64,000 nucleotides of DNA from Gammaproteobacteria bacterium (GTDB lineage: Bacteria; Pseudomonadota; Gammaproteobacteria; Pseudomonadales; UBA5518), in assembly GCA_016705365.1 (NCBI GenBank), contig JADIYI010000002.1:62001-126000 (forward strand), given 5' to 3'. Each line of letters begins with the position of its first letter. The stretch's first letter is position 1. Below, in pieces: positions 43,667-51,982 of this stretch. The position numbers and the translations under genes are program-made. Below the pieces are notes generated by a model. The model made no database searches. It was not told where the DNA came from and saw only the letters and a program-made list of their open reading frames with translations.

Positions 43667-44899
43667 CTACCGGGGAATCGATGACACCGGCGCGCCGGCA
43701 GCGGCATTCGCCAGTTCGCGGAAGCGGGCGAGGGTGACCGGCTTTGCCTCGAGCGCCAGTTCCCGCACTACATCATCGAGGCTCTTGTTGCCGCCACTCG
43801 AGCGGCGGATCTCGAGGTCGATCGAGCGCAATACACCGACTGCACGCGCCGTGATGGCGCCCGAGGAGCGCGCCGAATCCAGTGGCTTGCTGTCCTTGCC
43901 CCACGCAGCGAGATCAGCGTGGGCTTTCTCGTAGCGCTTGTCGCTGATCGCTCCGGAGCGGCGCAGGGTCTCGAGCGAGTAGTATTCCGCCAGACCCTCC
44001 ACGATCCAGTCGGCACCGGGTACGCTGCGCGCGCTCATGGCCACGTGCACCAGTTCGTGAATCAGGGTGCTGGTCGCGTTTTCGCTGATCATCGGCCGAT
44101 CGGCGTGAACGAACAGCGAGCCGGGTGCGGAAAGCGCACCGCGCCACATCGGATCGGCGGCGCTCACCACCAGCAGGCGCGGCGGGAACTGCGGAAACAG
44201 CGATTGCAGCGTGGGCACGGTCCAGCGCAGGAATGCGAGCATGTCCATGCGGCGCACACCTTGACCGGTCGGTGCGGCGATGGTGACATGGGTCGCGCCG
44301 ATGGTTTCGCGGCGGGTACCGATATCTCCGGCAACGATCCAGCCGGTCGGGCGGTCGAACAGGCGTTGCGGATTGTCGATCCGCAGACGCCCGCTGGCAT
44401 ATCGAGGGAATGGCGTTTCCACCGACCAGCCCTGCGGCAGATTCAGCTGCAGCTTGGCCTGCGACTGGGTGCCGTCCTGCATGTCGAGGTGCACCGGGGG
44501 AACCAGGTCGTCGGCGCGGAACAGGGCCCAGGTATCGGTGACCAGGCCATCGTAGCGCCCGGATTCGCGGCGGCTTTCCAGCTTCACCCGATACTGCAGG
44601 TAGGCATCCTGCTGTGGTGGGCGCCACAACACGCTGTGGCCTTCGATCCGCAACTCGCCGCTTCCCTTGAAATCGCTGTAGCGGGCGGGATCGGCATTGA
44701 ACCTCATCCAGCGTACCCATTCCGGATGCCGGCTCAGGCGGATGCGCACGGTGGCGCTTGGTTGCCCCGCCTTGATCCATGCCGTGTACATCACGCCATA
44801 GGCCGGACGCTCCTGCGGTGCCGGCTCCTCGGCGCGGCCCGGCAGCGCGGTGAACACACCGAGCAGCAACGCGAGTTTTACCCAATACAGGAATCGCAT
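43667..44899 (-). CDS. Exported HEXXH metallopeptidase-like protein
   Basis: The 410-residue protein has a cleavable signal peptide (MRFLYWVKLALLLGVFTALP...). The middle is beta-rich (residues 40-200), and the zinc-binding motif is HELVH (281-285) with a third-ligand candidate glutamate in EGLAEYY (301-307). This arrangement is that of gluzincins such as the M1/M61 and MA-like groups, though the spacing to the glutamate (15 residues) is shorter than the 18 of M1. It has its own promoter, facing away from the ABC operon. Periplasmic location is predicted; the substrate is unknown. Confidence 0.75.
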   Translation of the reverse strand: MRFLYWVKLALLLGVFTALPGRAEEPAPQERPAYGVMYTAWIKAGQPSATVRIRLSRHPEWVRWMRFNADPARYSDFKGSGELRIEGHSVLWRPPQQDAYLQYRVKLESRRESGRYDGLVTDTWALFRADDLVPPVHLDMQDGTQSQAKLQLNLPQGWSVETPFPRYASGRLRIDNPQRLFDRPTGWIVAGDIGTRRETIGATHVTIAAPTGQGVRRMDMLAFLRWTVPTLQSLFPQFPPRLLVVSAADPMWRGALSAPGSLFVHADRPMISENATSTLIHELVHVAMSARSVPGADWIVEGLAEYYSLETLRRSGAISDKRYEKAHADLAAWGKDSKPLDSARSSGAITARAVGVLRSIDLEIRRSSGGNKSLDDVVRELALEAKPVTLARFRELANAAAGAPVSSIPR

Positions 44900-44980
44900 T
44901 GAAACTTTTTTCCTCGCGTCCGGTCCTATTCGCCCAATGATGCCAGCTGCGGGTAAGCTGGCTTTGTGGCAGCCAGTGGC

Positions 44981-45009
44981 ACTATAGATGCCCGCGCTCC
45001 ACGCAACAA
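44981..45009 (-). promoter_or_regulatory. Candidate promoter of the exported peptidase gene
   Basis: On the minus strand TTGTTG (45009-45004) and TATAGT (44986-44981) are separated by exactly 17 bases. The start would be near 44974, about 75 bases before the ATG. A hairpin GCCAGC...GCTGGC (44942-44962) lies in the predicted leader. Confidence 0.5.
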
Positions 45010-45052
45010 TGAAATACTCACGCTGGCGCCGGGTGCGGCGACCGCGAGCCGG

Positions 45053-45081
45053 TTGCCGGGGCCGCGGAGCGCCGCTATAGT
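45053..45081 (+). promoter_or_regulatory. Sigma-70-type promoter of the Gld-like ABC operon
   Basis: TTGCCG (45053-45058) and TATAGT (45076-45081) are separated by exactly 17 bases. The start near 45088 leaves a 33-base leader that contains TGGAGA six bases before the ATG at 45121. It mirrors the divergent promoter at 44981-45009, which has the same -10 hexamer. Confidence 0.6.
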
Positions 45082-45120
45082 GCGGCGCGCTTTTCCCACG
45101 GCTGTGTCTGGAGAATCTGC

Positions 45121-46044
45121 ATGATCGAAGTCACCCAACTCAGCAAGCACTTCGGACGGATCGAAGCCGTTCGCGAGCTCGGTTTCACGGTGCGCCCGGG
45201 GGAGGTGCTGGGCTTTCTCGGCCCCAACGGCGCCGGCAAATCGACCACGATGAAAATGATTGCCGGCTTTGTCACGCCGAGCGCGGGTTCGGTGCGGGTC
45301 TGCGGTCGGGATGTGACCGAGGATACGCTCGAGGCGCAGCGCCTGATTGGCTACCTCCCCGAGGGCGCGCCTGGCTATGAAGACATGAGCGTGGCCGGAT
45401 TCCTGCGCTTCATTGCCGAAGTGCGCGGCTTCCGTGGAGCCGAGCGCGATTCCCGTGTGGAGAACGTGGTCGCGACGATGAACCTGCAGGGTGTGACCGA
45501 GCAACCCATCGAGACCCTGTCCAAGGGTTTCAAACGTCGTGTCGGTCTGGCCCAGGCGATCCTGCACGATCCGCTGGTGCTGATCCTGGACGAGCCGACC
45601 GATGGGCTCGATCCCAATCAGAAACACCAGGTGCGTGAAATGATCCGCGGGCTGTCCCGGGACAAGATCGTGATCATCTCGACGCATATCCTCGAGGAGG
45701 TCCATGCGGTGTGCAATCGGGCGATCATCATATCGGGTGGCCGGATCGTGGCTGATGGTACACCAGCGGAACTCGAGGCGCGCTCGCGCTACCATCGCGC
45801 GGTGCATATTCATTTCGCGGCCGATTACGCGGCCCGCGATGCGCTGGCCGCGCTGCCATCGGTCAGCGAGGTCGAGGTACACGCCGAAGGCCGGCGCCTG
45901 GTGGTGATTGCCGAGCCCGGCACCAATCCGCTCGCTGCGGTCGCAAGGCTGGTGCATGACAGCGGCTGGCTGATCGATGACCTGCACGTGGAGCGCGGAC
46001 GGCTCGATGAAGTGTTTCGCCAGATCACCCGGGAGGCGGCGTAA
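45121..46044 (+). CDS. ABC transporter ATP-binding protein, GldA-like
   Basis: The 307-residue ATPase has Walker A GPNGAGKSTT, signature LSKGFKRRVGLAQAI, Walker B LILDEPTDGLDP, and an ~80-residue C-terminal extension after the core. TMKMIAGFVTPSAGSVRV is typical of ABC-2 exporters related to GldA. It is the first gene of a tight four-gene set (1-base overlap with the permease), led by a good promoter. Confidence 0.9.
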   Translation: MIEVTQLSKHFGRIEAVRELGFTVRPGEVLGFLGPNGAGKSTTMKMIAGFVTPSAGSVRVCGRDVTEDTLEAQRLIGYLPEGAPGYEDMSVAGFLRFIAEVRGFRGAERDSRVENVVATMNLQGVTEQPIETLSKGFKRRVGLAQAILHDPLVLILDEPTDGLDPNQKHQVREMIRGLSRDKIVIISTHILEEVHAVCNRAIIISGGRIVADGTPAELEARSRYHRAVHIHFAADYAARDALAALPSVSEVEVHAEGRRLVVIAEPGTNPLAAVARLVHDSGWLIDDLHVERGRLDEVFRQITREAA

Positions 46045-46778
46045 TGAGCATGATCGGTATCATCACGCGGCGTGAGCTCGGCGCCTATTTCGCGACCCCG
46101 CTGGCCTATGTGTTCGTGCTGATTTTCCTGATGCTGAGCGGTGCCTTCACTTTCTATATCGGCGGGTTCTACGAGCGCGGGCAGGCAGACCTGAGCGCGT
46201 TTTTCAATTTCCATCCCTGGCTGTACCTGTTCCTGGTGCCCGCGATCTCGATGCGCCTGTGGGCGGAGGAGCGCAAGAGCGGCACCATCGAACTGCTGCT
46301 CACGCTGCCGCTGACACGCATGCAGGCGGTACTGGGCAAGTTCCTCGCGGCCTGGCTTTTTACCGGGCTGGCACTGGCCCTGACCTTTCCGCTGTGGATA
46401 ACGGTCAATTTTCTCGGCAGGCCCGACAACGGGGTGATCGTCTCGAGCTATCTGGGCAGCTGGCTGATGGCAGGAAGTTTTCTCGCGATCGGCTCGTGCA
46501 TGTCGGCGCTGACCCGCAACCAGGTGATCGCATTCATCCTGACCGTGGTGGTGTGCTTCCTGTTCGTGCTGAGCGGCTTTCCGCTGGTGCTCGATGCGGT
46601 GAGCGCCTGGGCGCCACGGGTGCTGGTCGACGGGATCGCGGCAATGAGTTTCCTGACTCATTTCAATTCCGTCGCGCGCGGCGTGATCGGGTTGCGTGAC
46701 CTGCTGTTCTTCCTGTCGCTCGTTGTGGTCTGGCTGGCGGCGACGGCGCTGGTGATCGAAATGAAACAGGCGGACTGA
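46044..46778 (+). CDS. ABC-2 type permease, GldF-like
   Basis: The 244-residue membrane protein has six predicted helices. It begins MSMIGIITRRELGAYFATPLAYVF, as in GldF-type permeases, and contains the loop AEERKSGTIELLLTLPLTR that couples to the ATPase in ABC-2 exporters. The start overlaps the ATPase stop by one base. In Bacteroidetes GldAFG is needed for gliding; in proteobacteria the homologous set has no assigned role. Confidence 0.88.
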   Translation: MSMIGIITRRELGAYFATPLAYVFVLIFLMLSGAFTFYIGGFYERGQADLSAFFNFHPWLYLFLVPAISMRLWAEERKSGTIELLLTLPLTRMQAVLGKFLAAWLFTGLALALTFPLWITVNFLGRPDNGVIVSSYLGSWLMAGSFLAIGSCMSALTRNQVIAFILTVVVCFLFVLSGFPLVLDAVSAWAPRVLVDGIAAMSFLTHFNSVARGVIGLRDLLFFLSLVVVWLAATALVIEMKQAD

Positions 46779-46783
46779 GAAAC

Positions 46784-48667
46784 ATGAGCATGAACCGCAA
46801 GATATATCCGCGTCTCGGCCTGGTGCTGCTGGTGGTGGGCCTGATCAGCTTCAGCGCCCTGAACACGCTGCTGTTTGGCAGCCTGCGGCTCGATCTAACC
46901 GAAAACCGGCTGTACACGATTTCTCCCGGTACCCGCGAGATCATTGACAGTATCGAGGAGCCGATCGACCTGTATTTTTTCTATTCCGACCGGGCCACGC
47001 GCGAGCTGGCGCCGCTGCGCAGTTATGCCAAGCGGGTGCGCGAACTGATCGAGGAGTACGCATTGCAGGCGAACGGCAAGATTCGCCTGAGGATCATCGA
47101 CCCGGTGCCGTTTTCGGAAGCCGAGGACCAGGCGGCGGAATTCGGCCTGCAGGCGGTGCCGCTCGATCAGGGCGGCGAACAGGTCTATTTCGGCCTGGCG
47201 GGCACGAATGCCTACGGTGATCAGCAACACATCGCGTTTTTCCAGCCCGAGCGCGAGGAGTTTCTCGAATACGAGTTGAGCAAGCTGGTGCACAGCCTGG
47301 TGACGGTGAAAAAGCCGGTGGTCGGCTTGATTTCAGGCCTGCAGATCAACGGCGGTTTCGACATGATGAGTTCCTCGCCAACGCCGGCATGGGCCGTTAT
47401 GGAGCAGCTGCAGCAGGGCTTCGAGGTGCGCAATATCGCACCGCAGGCCGACAAGATCGACCCCGATATCACGACCCTGATGATTGTGCACCCGACCGGC
47501 CTCTCCGATGCCTTGCAATATGCCATCGATCAGTTCGTGCTGAAGGGCGGCAAGGCCATCGTGTATGTCGATCCGTATTGTGAATCGGCCAAGGCCTCGG
47601 CCAACCCGCTGCTGGAGCAGGGGTCTGCGCCTACCTCGTCGAATCTGGAAAAATTGTTCAAGGCCTGGGGGGTTCAATACTCGCCCGACAAGGTCGTTGG
47701 CGATGCGGGTACCGCGTTGCAGATCAGTTTTGCGGCCGATCAGCCACCGGTCAAACATCTCGGCTTCCTCGGCCTCGGTGTTGCCAACCTTGCGCGTGAC
47801 GATGTGGTAACCGGGAATCTCGAACTGCTGAATCTCGGCATGGCCGGTGCGCTCGCCCCGGCCCCCGGCGCGAGCACCCGATTCGAGCCGCTCATGCAGT
47901 CGAGCGATCAGGTCGCGCTGCTCGACAGCATGCAGGTGCAGGTGAGCCGAGATCCGAGCGCCTTGCTGAAAGGCTTCATGCCCAGCGGGGAGCGTTACAC
48001 GCTGGCGGCGCGTATCAGCGGACCGGCGAAATCGGCTTTTGCAGCAGCGCAGACCGAAGGCCAGGAGCACATTGCGGAAAGCGAGGACATCAACCTGATC
48101 GTGGTCGCCGACGCCGACATGCTCGCGGATCGCTTCTGGGTGCAGGTACAGGATTTCTTCGGGCAGCGACTGGCGACCGCCTGGGCCGACAATGCCTCGT
48201 TCGCGCAGAATGCGCTGGAAAACCTCGGTGGCAGTTCCTCGTTGATCGGTATCCGCAGCCGGGGCAGGTTCTCGCGCCCCTTCGATCGGGTGGAGCAGAT
48301 CCGTCTCAATGCGGACGCGCGCTACCGCGCCAGCGCGGAACAGTTGCAACAGCGCCTCGACGAGACCGAGCAGAAGCTGGGCGAGTTGCAGCGCAGCAGG
48401 GAGCAGAACAACCAGCTGGTGCTGTCGCCCGAGCAGGAGCATGCCCTGCTCGAATTCCAGGATGAGAAGCTGCGCATTCGCAAGGAATTGCGCGAAGTCC
48501 GTCACCAGCTGGACCAGGATATCGAACACCTCGGGATGCTGCTGAAGTTGGTGAACATCCTGATCATGCCGTTGCTGCTGACGTTGCTGCTCTATGGCTG
48601 GCATGTGTGGCGCCGGGGCCGAGGAGCCGCCAGGCGGAAGGCAGGGCAGGGAGGCGTCGGGTCATGA
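46784..48667 (+). CDS. GldG-like auxiliary protein of the ABC system
   Basis: The 627-residue protein has an N-terminal membrane helix (about 10-32) and a large extracytoplasmic domain. The stretch LTENRLYTISPGTREIIDSIEEPIDLYFFYS is typical of the GldG family. A coiled coil (about 510-590) and a C-terminal membrane helix (about 588-608) followed by a basic tail complete it. It is the usual third component of Gld-type ABC operons. It starts 5 bases after the permease and overlaps the next gene by 4. Confidence 0.87.
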   Translation: MSMNRKIYPRLGLVLLVVGLISFSALNTLLFGSLRLDLTENRLYTISPGTREIIDSIEEPIDLYFFYSDRATRELAPLRSYAKRVRELIEEYALQANGKIRLRIIDPVPFSEAEDQAAEFGLQAVPLDQGGEQVYFGLAGTNAYGDQQHIAFFQPEREEFLEYELSKLVHSLVTVKKPVVGLISGLQINGGFDMMSSSPTPAWAVMEQLQQGFEVRNIAPQADKIDPDITTLMIVHPTGLSDALQYAIDQFVLKGGKAIVYVDPYCESAKASANPLLEQGSAPTSSNLEKLFKAWGVQYSPDKVVGDAGTALQISFAADQPPVKHLGFLGLGVANLARDDVVTGNLELLNLGMAGALAPAPGASTRFEPLMQSSDQVALLDSMQVQVSRDPSALLKGFMPSGERYTLAARISGPAKSAFAAAQTEGQEHIAESEDINLIVVADADMLADRFWVQVQDFFGQRLATAWADNASFAQNALENLGGSSSLIGIRSRGRFSRPFDRVEQIRLNADARYRASAEQLQQRLDETEQKLGELQRSREQNNQLVLSPEQEHALLEFQDEKLRIRKELREVRHQLDQDIEHLGMLLKLVNILIMPLLLTLLLYGWHVWRRGRGAARRKAGQGGVGS

Positions 48668-49791
48668 AGGGCAACAGCAAATTGGCAGTGGCGGTGGCGC
48701 TGGTCGCGCTGATGGTGCTGCTGGTGGCGGTGTTTGGTCGCCAGCAAGCGCCCGAGAGCGCGCGCGAGAACGCATTGTGGCTGCCCGAACTCAAGCCGGC
48801 GCTGCCGGAGCTGCGCAAGGTGGCGCTGCAGTCGAGCACGGAGCGGGTCACGCTCGAGCGCACGGAGGCCGGTTGGGGTGTCGTGGAGCGCTCCGGCTAC
48901 CCGGTCGACTTCAAACGGCTCGAGGAACTGTTGCGCGCGCTGTCGCAAGCCCGCCTGCTGGAGCAGAAGACCTCGAGGCCCGAGTATTTCTCGCGGCTTG
49001 GTCTGGTCGATATAGAGCAGCCGGACAGCAAAGCGGTATTGCTCGAGCTGTGGAGTGGCGCCGAGCAGGCGCTGGTCAGGGTGCTGATCGGCGATCCCGC
49101 CGAAAGCCGCAACGGCCGCTATGTCCGTGCTGCCTCGGGTAGCGAAACCTGGTTGATCGACCAGTCGCCGGAGCCATTGACGGATGCCGCGGACTGGATC
49201 GATCGTCATTTTCTCGATGTGGATTTTTCGCGTGTCGAGCGGGTCACGCGCACGGTGCCCGGAGGCAACGGTTTCGTTGCCGTGCGCGAGACGCCAGGCG
49301 CGGCGAGCCTCGGCGTGCGGGAACTGCCCACAGGCAGAAAACCGCGTTACGAAGGGGTGTTCGATGGCGCGGCGCGGGCAGTACTCAGCGCGGAAATCGA
49401 GGATGTGAAGCCGTTGCAACAGAGTGATTTCGCGGCAGACAAAACCGCGACGACGCTGATCGAAACCGCGGACGGACTGGGGCTGGAGATCGGGACCATC
49501 AAGGACGAAAGTGGCAGCTGGGTGCGGGTGAGGGCACTCGCGGTGGCTGCCCGGGCCGAAGATGGCTCTGCGCAGCAGGTGGCAGTCGAGGGTGGTGATC
49601 CCGATGCCGCGTCGATGGCTGCGGGCGGCGCGGCGCCGCAACAAGTGGACCCCGGCACCATCAATGATCGCCTGGGGAACTGGGCGTTCAAGGTTTCGGA
49701 TTATGTTCACGGAGAGCTGAGCAAGTCGCTCGAGGATTACCTGGAAGAACCGCCGCACGCAACGGACAAGAAGAATGCCGACGCCGGCTGA
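48664..49791 (+). CDS. DUF4340-type membrane-anchored protein of the Gld-like operon
   Basis: The 375-residue protein has an N-terminal membrane helix (about 6-24) and an extracytoplasmic beta-rich region. SARENALWLPELKPALPELRKVAL and RSGYPVDFKRLEELLRALSQARLLEQKTSRPEYFSRLG are characteristic of DUF4340 proteins, here quoted only to mark the boundaries of the domain near residues 33-120. The last ~80 residues include an alanine/glycine-rich linker. It always accompanies GldG-type genes in proteobacteria as far as I recall. Function unknown. It overlaps heme A synthase by 17 bases. Confidence 0.78.
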   Translation: MKGNSKLAVAVALVALMVLLVAVFGRQQAPESARENALWLPELKPALPELRKVALQSSTERVTLERTEAGWGVVERSGYPVDFKRLEELLRALSQARLLEQKTSRPEYFSRLGLVDIEQPDSKAVLLELWSGAEQALVRVLIGDPAESRNGRYVRAASGSETWLIDQSPEPLTDAADWIDRHFLDVDFSRVERVTRTVPGGNGFVAVRETPGAASLGVRELPTGRKPRYEGVFDGAARAVLSAEIEDVKPLQQSDFAADKTATTLIETADGLGLEIGTIKDESGSWVRVRALAVAARAEDGSAQQVAVEGGDPDAASMAAGGAAPQQVDPGTINDRLGNWAFKVSDYVHGELSKSLEDYLEEPPHATDKKNADAG

Positions 49792-50836
49792 TTTGCGCCA
49801 TTCGCGCCGGGCGGTGCTCGGCTGGCTGGTATTCATCATCGCGATGGTGTTCTGCATGGTGGTTGTCGGCGGTGTCACGCGGCTGACGGGCTCCGGATTG
49901 TCGATTGTCGAGTGGGCCCCGATCATGGGGACCCTGCCGCCACTGAGTCATGCCGACTGGCTGGCCGCCTTCGCGCAATACCAGCAGTTCCCGCAGTACA
50001 AGATCACCCACCCGGACATGAGCCTGGCCGAGTTCCAGGGGATCTTTTTCTGGGAATACATGCATCGCCTGCTCGGGCGCGGCATCGGCGTGGTGTTCCT
50101 GTTGCCATTCCTGTGGTTCCGGGTGCGTGGAGCGTTTAGCCGTCGCCTCTCCTGGCAGTTGCTGGGTGCTCTGGCACTCGGCGGGATGCAGGGGCTGGTC
50201 GGCTGGCTGATGGTAAAAAGCGGATTGGTCGACGAGCCTCGTGTCAGCCACTACCGGCTGGCGCTGCATCTGGGGCTGGCGTTCTCGATCATGGCTTATA
50301 TCCTGTGGTTGGTGCTCGGTTTGCGTGCCGCTGCCGTGGACGAGCGCTCGCCCGGGACGACGACGTCCGCGCGCGCCCTGTTGTGGAGCATCGCGATCGT
50401 GACGGTGCTGCAGATCGTCTACGGCGCATTCGTTGCGGGTCTTCGGGCCGGGCTCGGTTACAACACCTTCCCGAAAATGGGCGAGTTGTGGATTGCCGAT
50501 GCGGTCATGGCCCTGCAGCCCTGGTGGCTCAATCTGTTCGAGAGTCATGCCACCGTGCAGTTCGTGCATCGCTGGCTCGGCACCCTGCTGTTGCTGCTGG
50601 TGACTGCATTGTGGCTGCGCGCGCGCCGTGCCGACTGGGGGGCTTCCCGGCAAATCCGGATCCACGCGCTGCTGCTGGTGGTGACGGTGCAATATCTGCT
50701 CGGCGTATACACCCTGCTGCGTCTCGTGCCGCTGACGGCCGCAGTCGTGCATCAGGGTTGCGCGAGCCTGGTGCTGCTGGCGGTGATTGCCGTGATGCAG
50801 GGATTTCGCCAGCGCGATGCGAGCGGTGCGGGCTAG
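49775..50836 (+). CDS. ctaA: Heme A synthase (COX15/CtaA family)
   Basis: The enzyme hydroxylates and oxidises heme O to heme A for aa3-type oxidases. The 353-residue protein has eight membrane helices. GGVTRLTGSGLSIVEWAPIMGTLPP and EYMHRLLGRGIG are typical of COX15, as are the paired heme-ligand histidines (SHYRLALHLG, VQFVHRWLG, AVVHQG). It overlaps the DUF4340 gene by 17 bases, so translation is probably coupled. An aa3 oxidase is implied elsewhere in the genome, because the oxidase in this window is of cbb3 type and does not need heme A. Confidence 0.93.
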   Translation: MPTPADLRHSRRAVLGWLVFIIAMVFCMVVVGGVTRLTGSGLSIVEWAPIMGTLPPLSHADWLAAFAQYQQFPQYKITHPDMSLAEFQGIFFWEYMHRLLGRGIGVVFLLPFLWFRVRGAFSRRLSWQLLGALALGGMQGLVGWLMVKSGLVDEPRVSHYRLALHLGLAFSIMAYILWLVLGLRAAAVDERSPGTTTSARALLWSIAIVTVLQIVYGAFVAGLRAGLGYNTFPKMGELWIADAVMALQPWWLNLFESHATVQFVHRWLGTLLLLLVTALWLRARRADWGASRQIRIHALLLVVTVQYLLGVYTLLRLVPLTAAVVHQGCASLVLLAVIAVMQGFRQRDASGAG

Positions 50837-51972
50837 CGCAGCGTTCGTGGCAGGATCCTGCGCCAGAGACGGCGCACGCCGCGCCTGAAACCGGTGCGTG
50901 CGGCCATTTCCGCGCGGTCCGCTTCCAGTCGCAGCTCGTGCATCCGGCTCGCCACCTCTTCGGCGCTGCTGTCCGGGCGCAGCCTGGTAGTTGTACGCAC
51001 ACCGAGTTGCGCACCCAGCCATTCGAGGGTCCGCGGCTCGAAGCAAAGCAACTCGTGTTCGGCGCGGATGGCGCCTGCTCCCGGTTCCGCCGCGGCTTCA
51101 TCCAGCGAGCGCTGCAGGCGTTGCTCCATCCAGTCGATCTCGGCGGCGTGCCGCGCAATCACCGGTGCGACCAGTTCCGGGTGCAGACGCAGCCGCGGCC
51201 CGGCGAGTTCGCGCAGCTTGCGCACCAGCGCCGCGTTCTGGCGCACCGCGACCTCGCCGGTGCCATAACCGGGCCCGAACTTGCGGTAGGCATACAGCAG
51301 GCGAACGGCCGGAAGGGAAAGCCCTTCGTTGACCCGCTGTATCGCGCGCGCATCGAAGTCGATCTGCAGTCGCCGGCAAAAATCCCGCACCACGCAGCCG
51401 CCGGGAAAGCTTTCCGGCTCGAAATACCAGTAGTGCATCGACGCCGCCCCGAAGATGGCTTCGAGCTTCTCGAACCGCGTCCGATAACGGGGCAGGAGCC
51501 GCTCGAGCTCGAATACGCCATGGCCTCCCTGCAAATGCTGCTGGAACACGCTCTCCATGTAGCTGCGCGGTGCCCGGATATAACCCACTGCCCGCAGTTC
51601 GGAGGTGTGTCCGCGGAGAAATTCCCGCAAGCGTCGCAATTCGGTTTGCTTGAGAAACGCGATGTGTTCGCCCGAGAGAATCACCGTTTGCCGCGTGCAG
51701 TGGCCAAGCTCGCGGTGCAGCCGTTCCAGTGTTTCGCGAATCTGTGGTTGCAGCTGCTCACGGCTGAGTCCGAGTTTGCGGTTCATGTTCTGGGTTTCGG
51801 GCTCGGCGCGAAATGCGGTGACGATACGGGCGCTGGCGTTCGGCTGGCCCAGGTCGGCATAGTGAAATGCCGGATCCCCGAGCCCGTGGTACAGCGAATT
51901 CTGGATCGAGGAACTGCCGGTCTTGTGCATGCCGAAATGGAACACGCATCCGCTCACTGCCGGGCTCTCCAC
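50833..51972 (-). CDS. Sulfotransferase-like protein
   Basis: The 379-residue protein begins with the PAPS-binding loop FHFGMHKTGSSSIQ (residues 11-24), close to the sulfotransferase 5' phosphosulfate motif. A later segment YIRAPRSYMESVFQQH resembles the 3'-phosphate site. The C-terminal quarter is basic and helical. Proteins of this kind modify cell-surface polysaccharides or natural products, or have lost activity. It is the last gene of the leftward group and its stop codon shares the CTAG of the heme A synthase stop. Confidence 0.72.
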   Translation of the reverse strand: MESPAVSGCVFHFGMHKTGSSSIQNSLYHGLGDPAFHYADLGQPNASARIVTAFRAEPETQNMNRKLGLSREQLQPQIRETLERLHRELGHCTRQTVILSGEHIAFLKQTELRRLREFLRGHTSELRAVGYIRAPRSYMESVFQQHLQGGHGVFELERLLPRYRTRFEKLEAIFGAASMHYWYFEPESFPGGCVVRDFCRRLQIDFDARAIQRVNEGLSLPAVRLLYAYRKFGPGYGTGEVAVRQNAALVRKLRELAGPRLRLHPELVAPVIARHAAEIDWMEQRLQRSLDEAAAEPGAGAIRAEHELLCFEPRTLEWLGAQLGVRTTTRLRPDSSAEEVASRMHELRLEADRAEMAARTGFRRGVRRLWRRILPRTLR

Positions 51973-51982
51973 TCCAGGCGGC

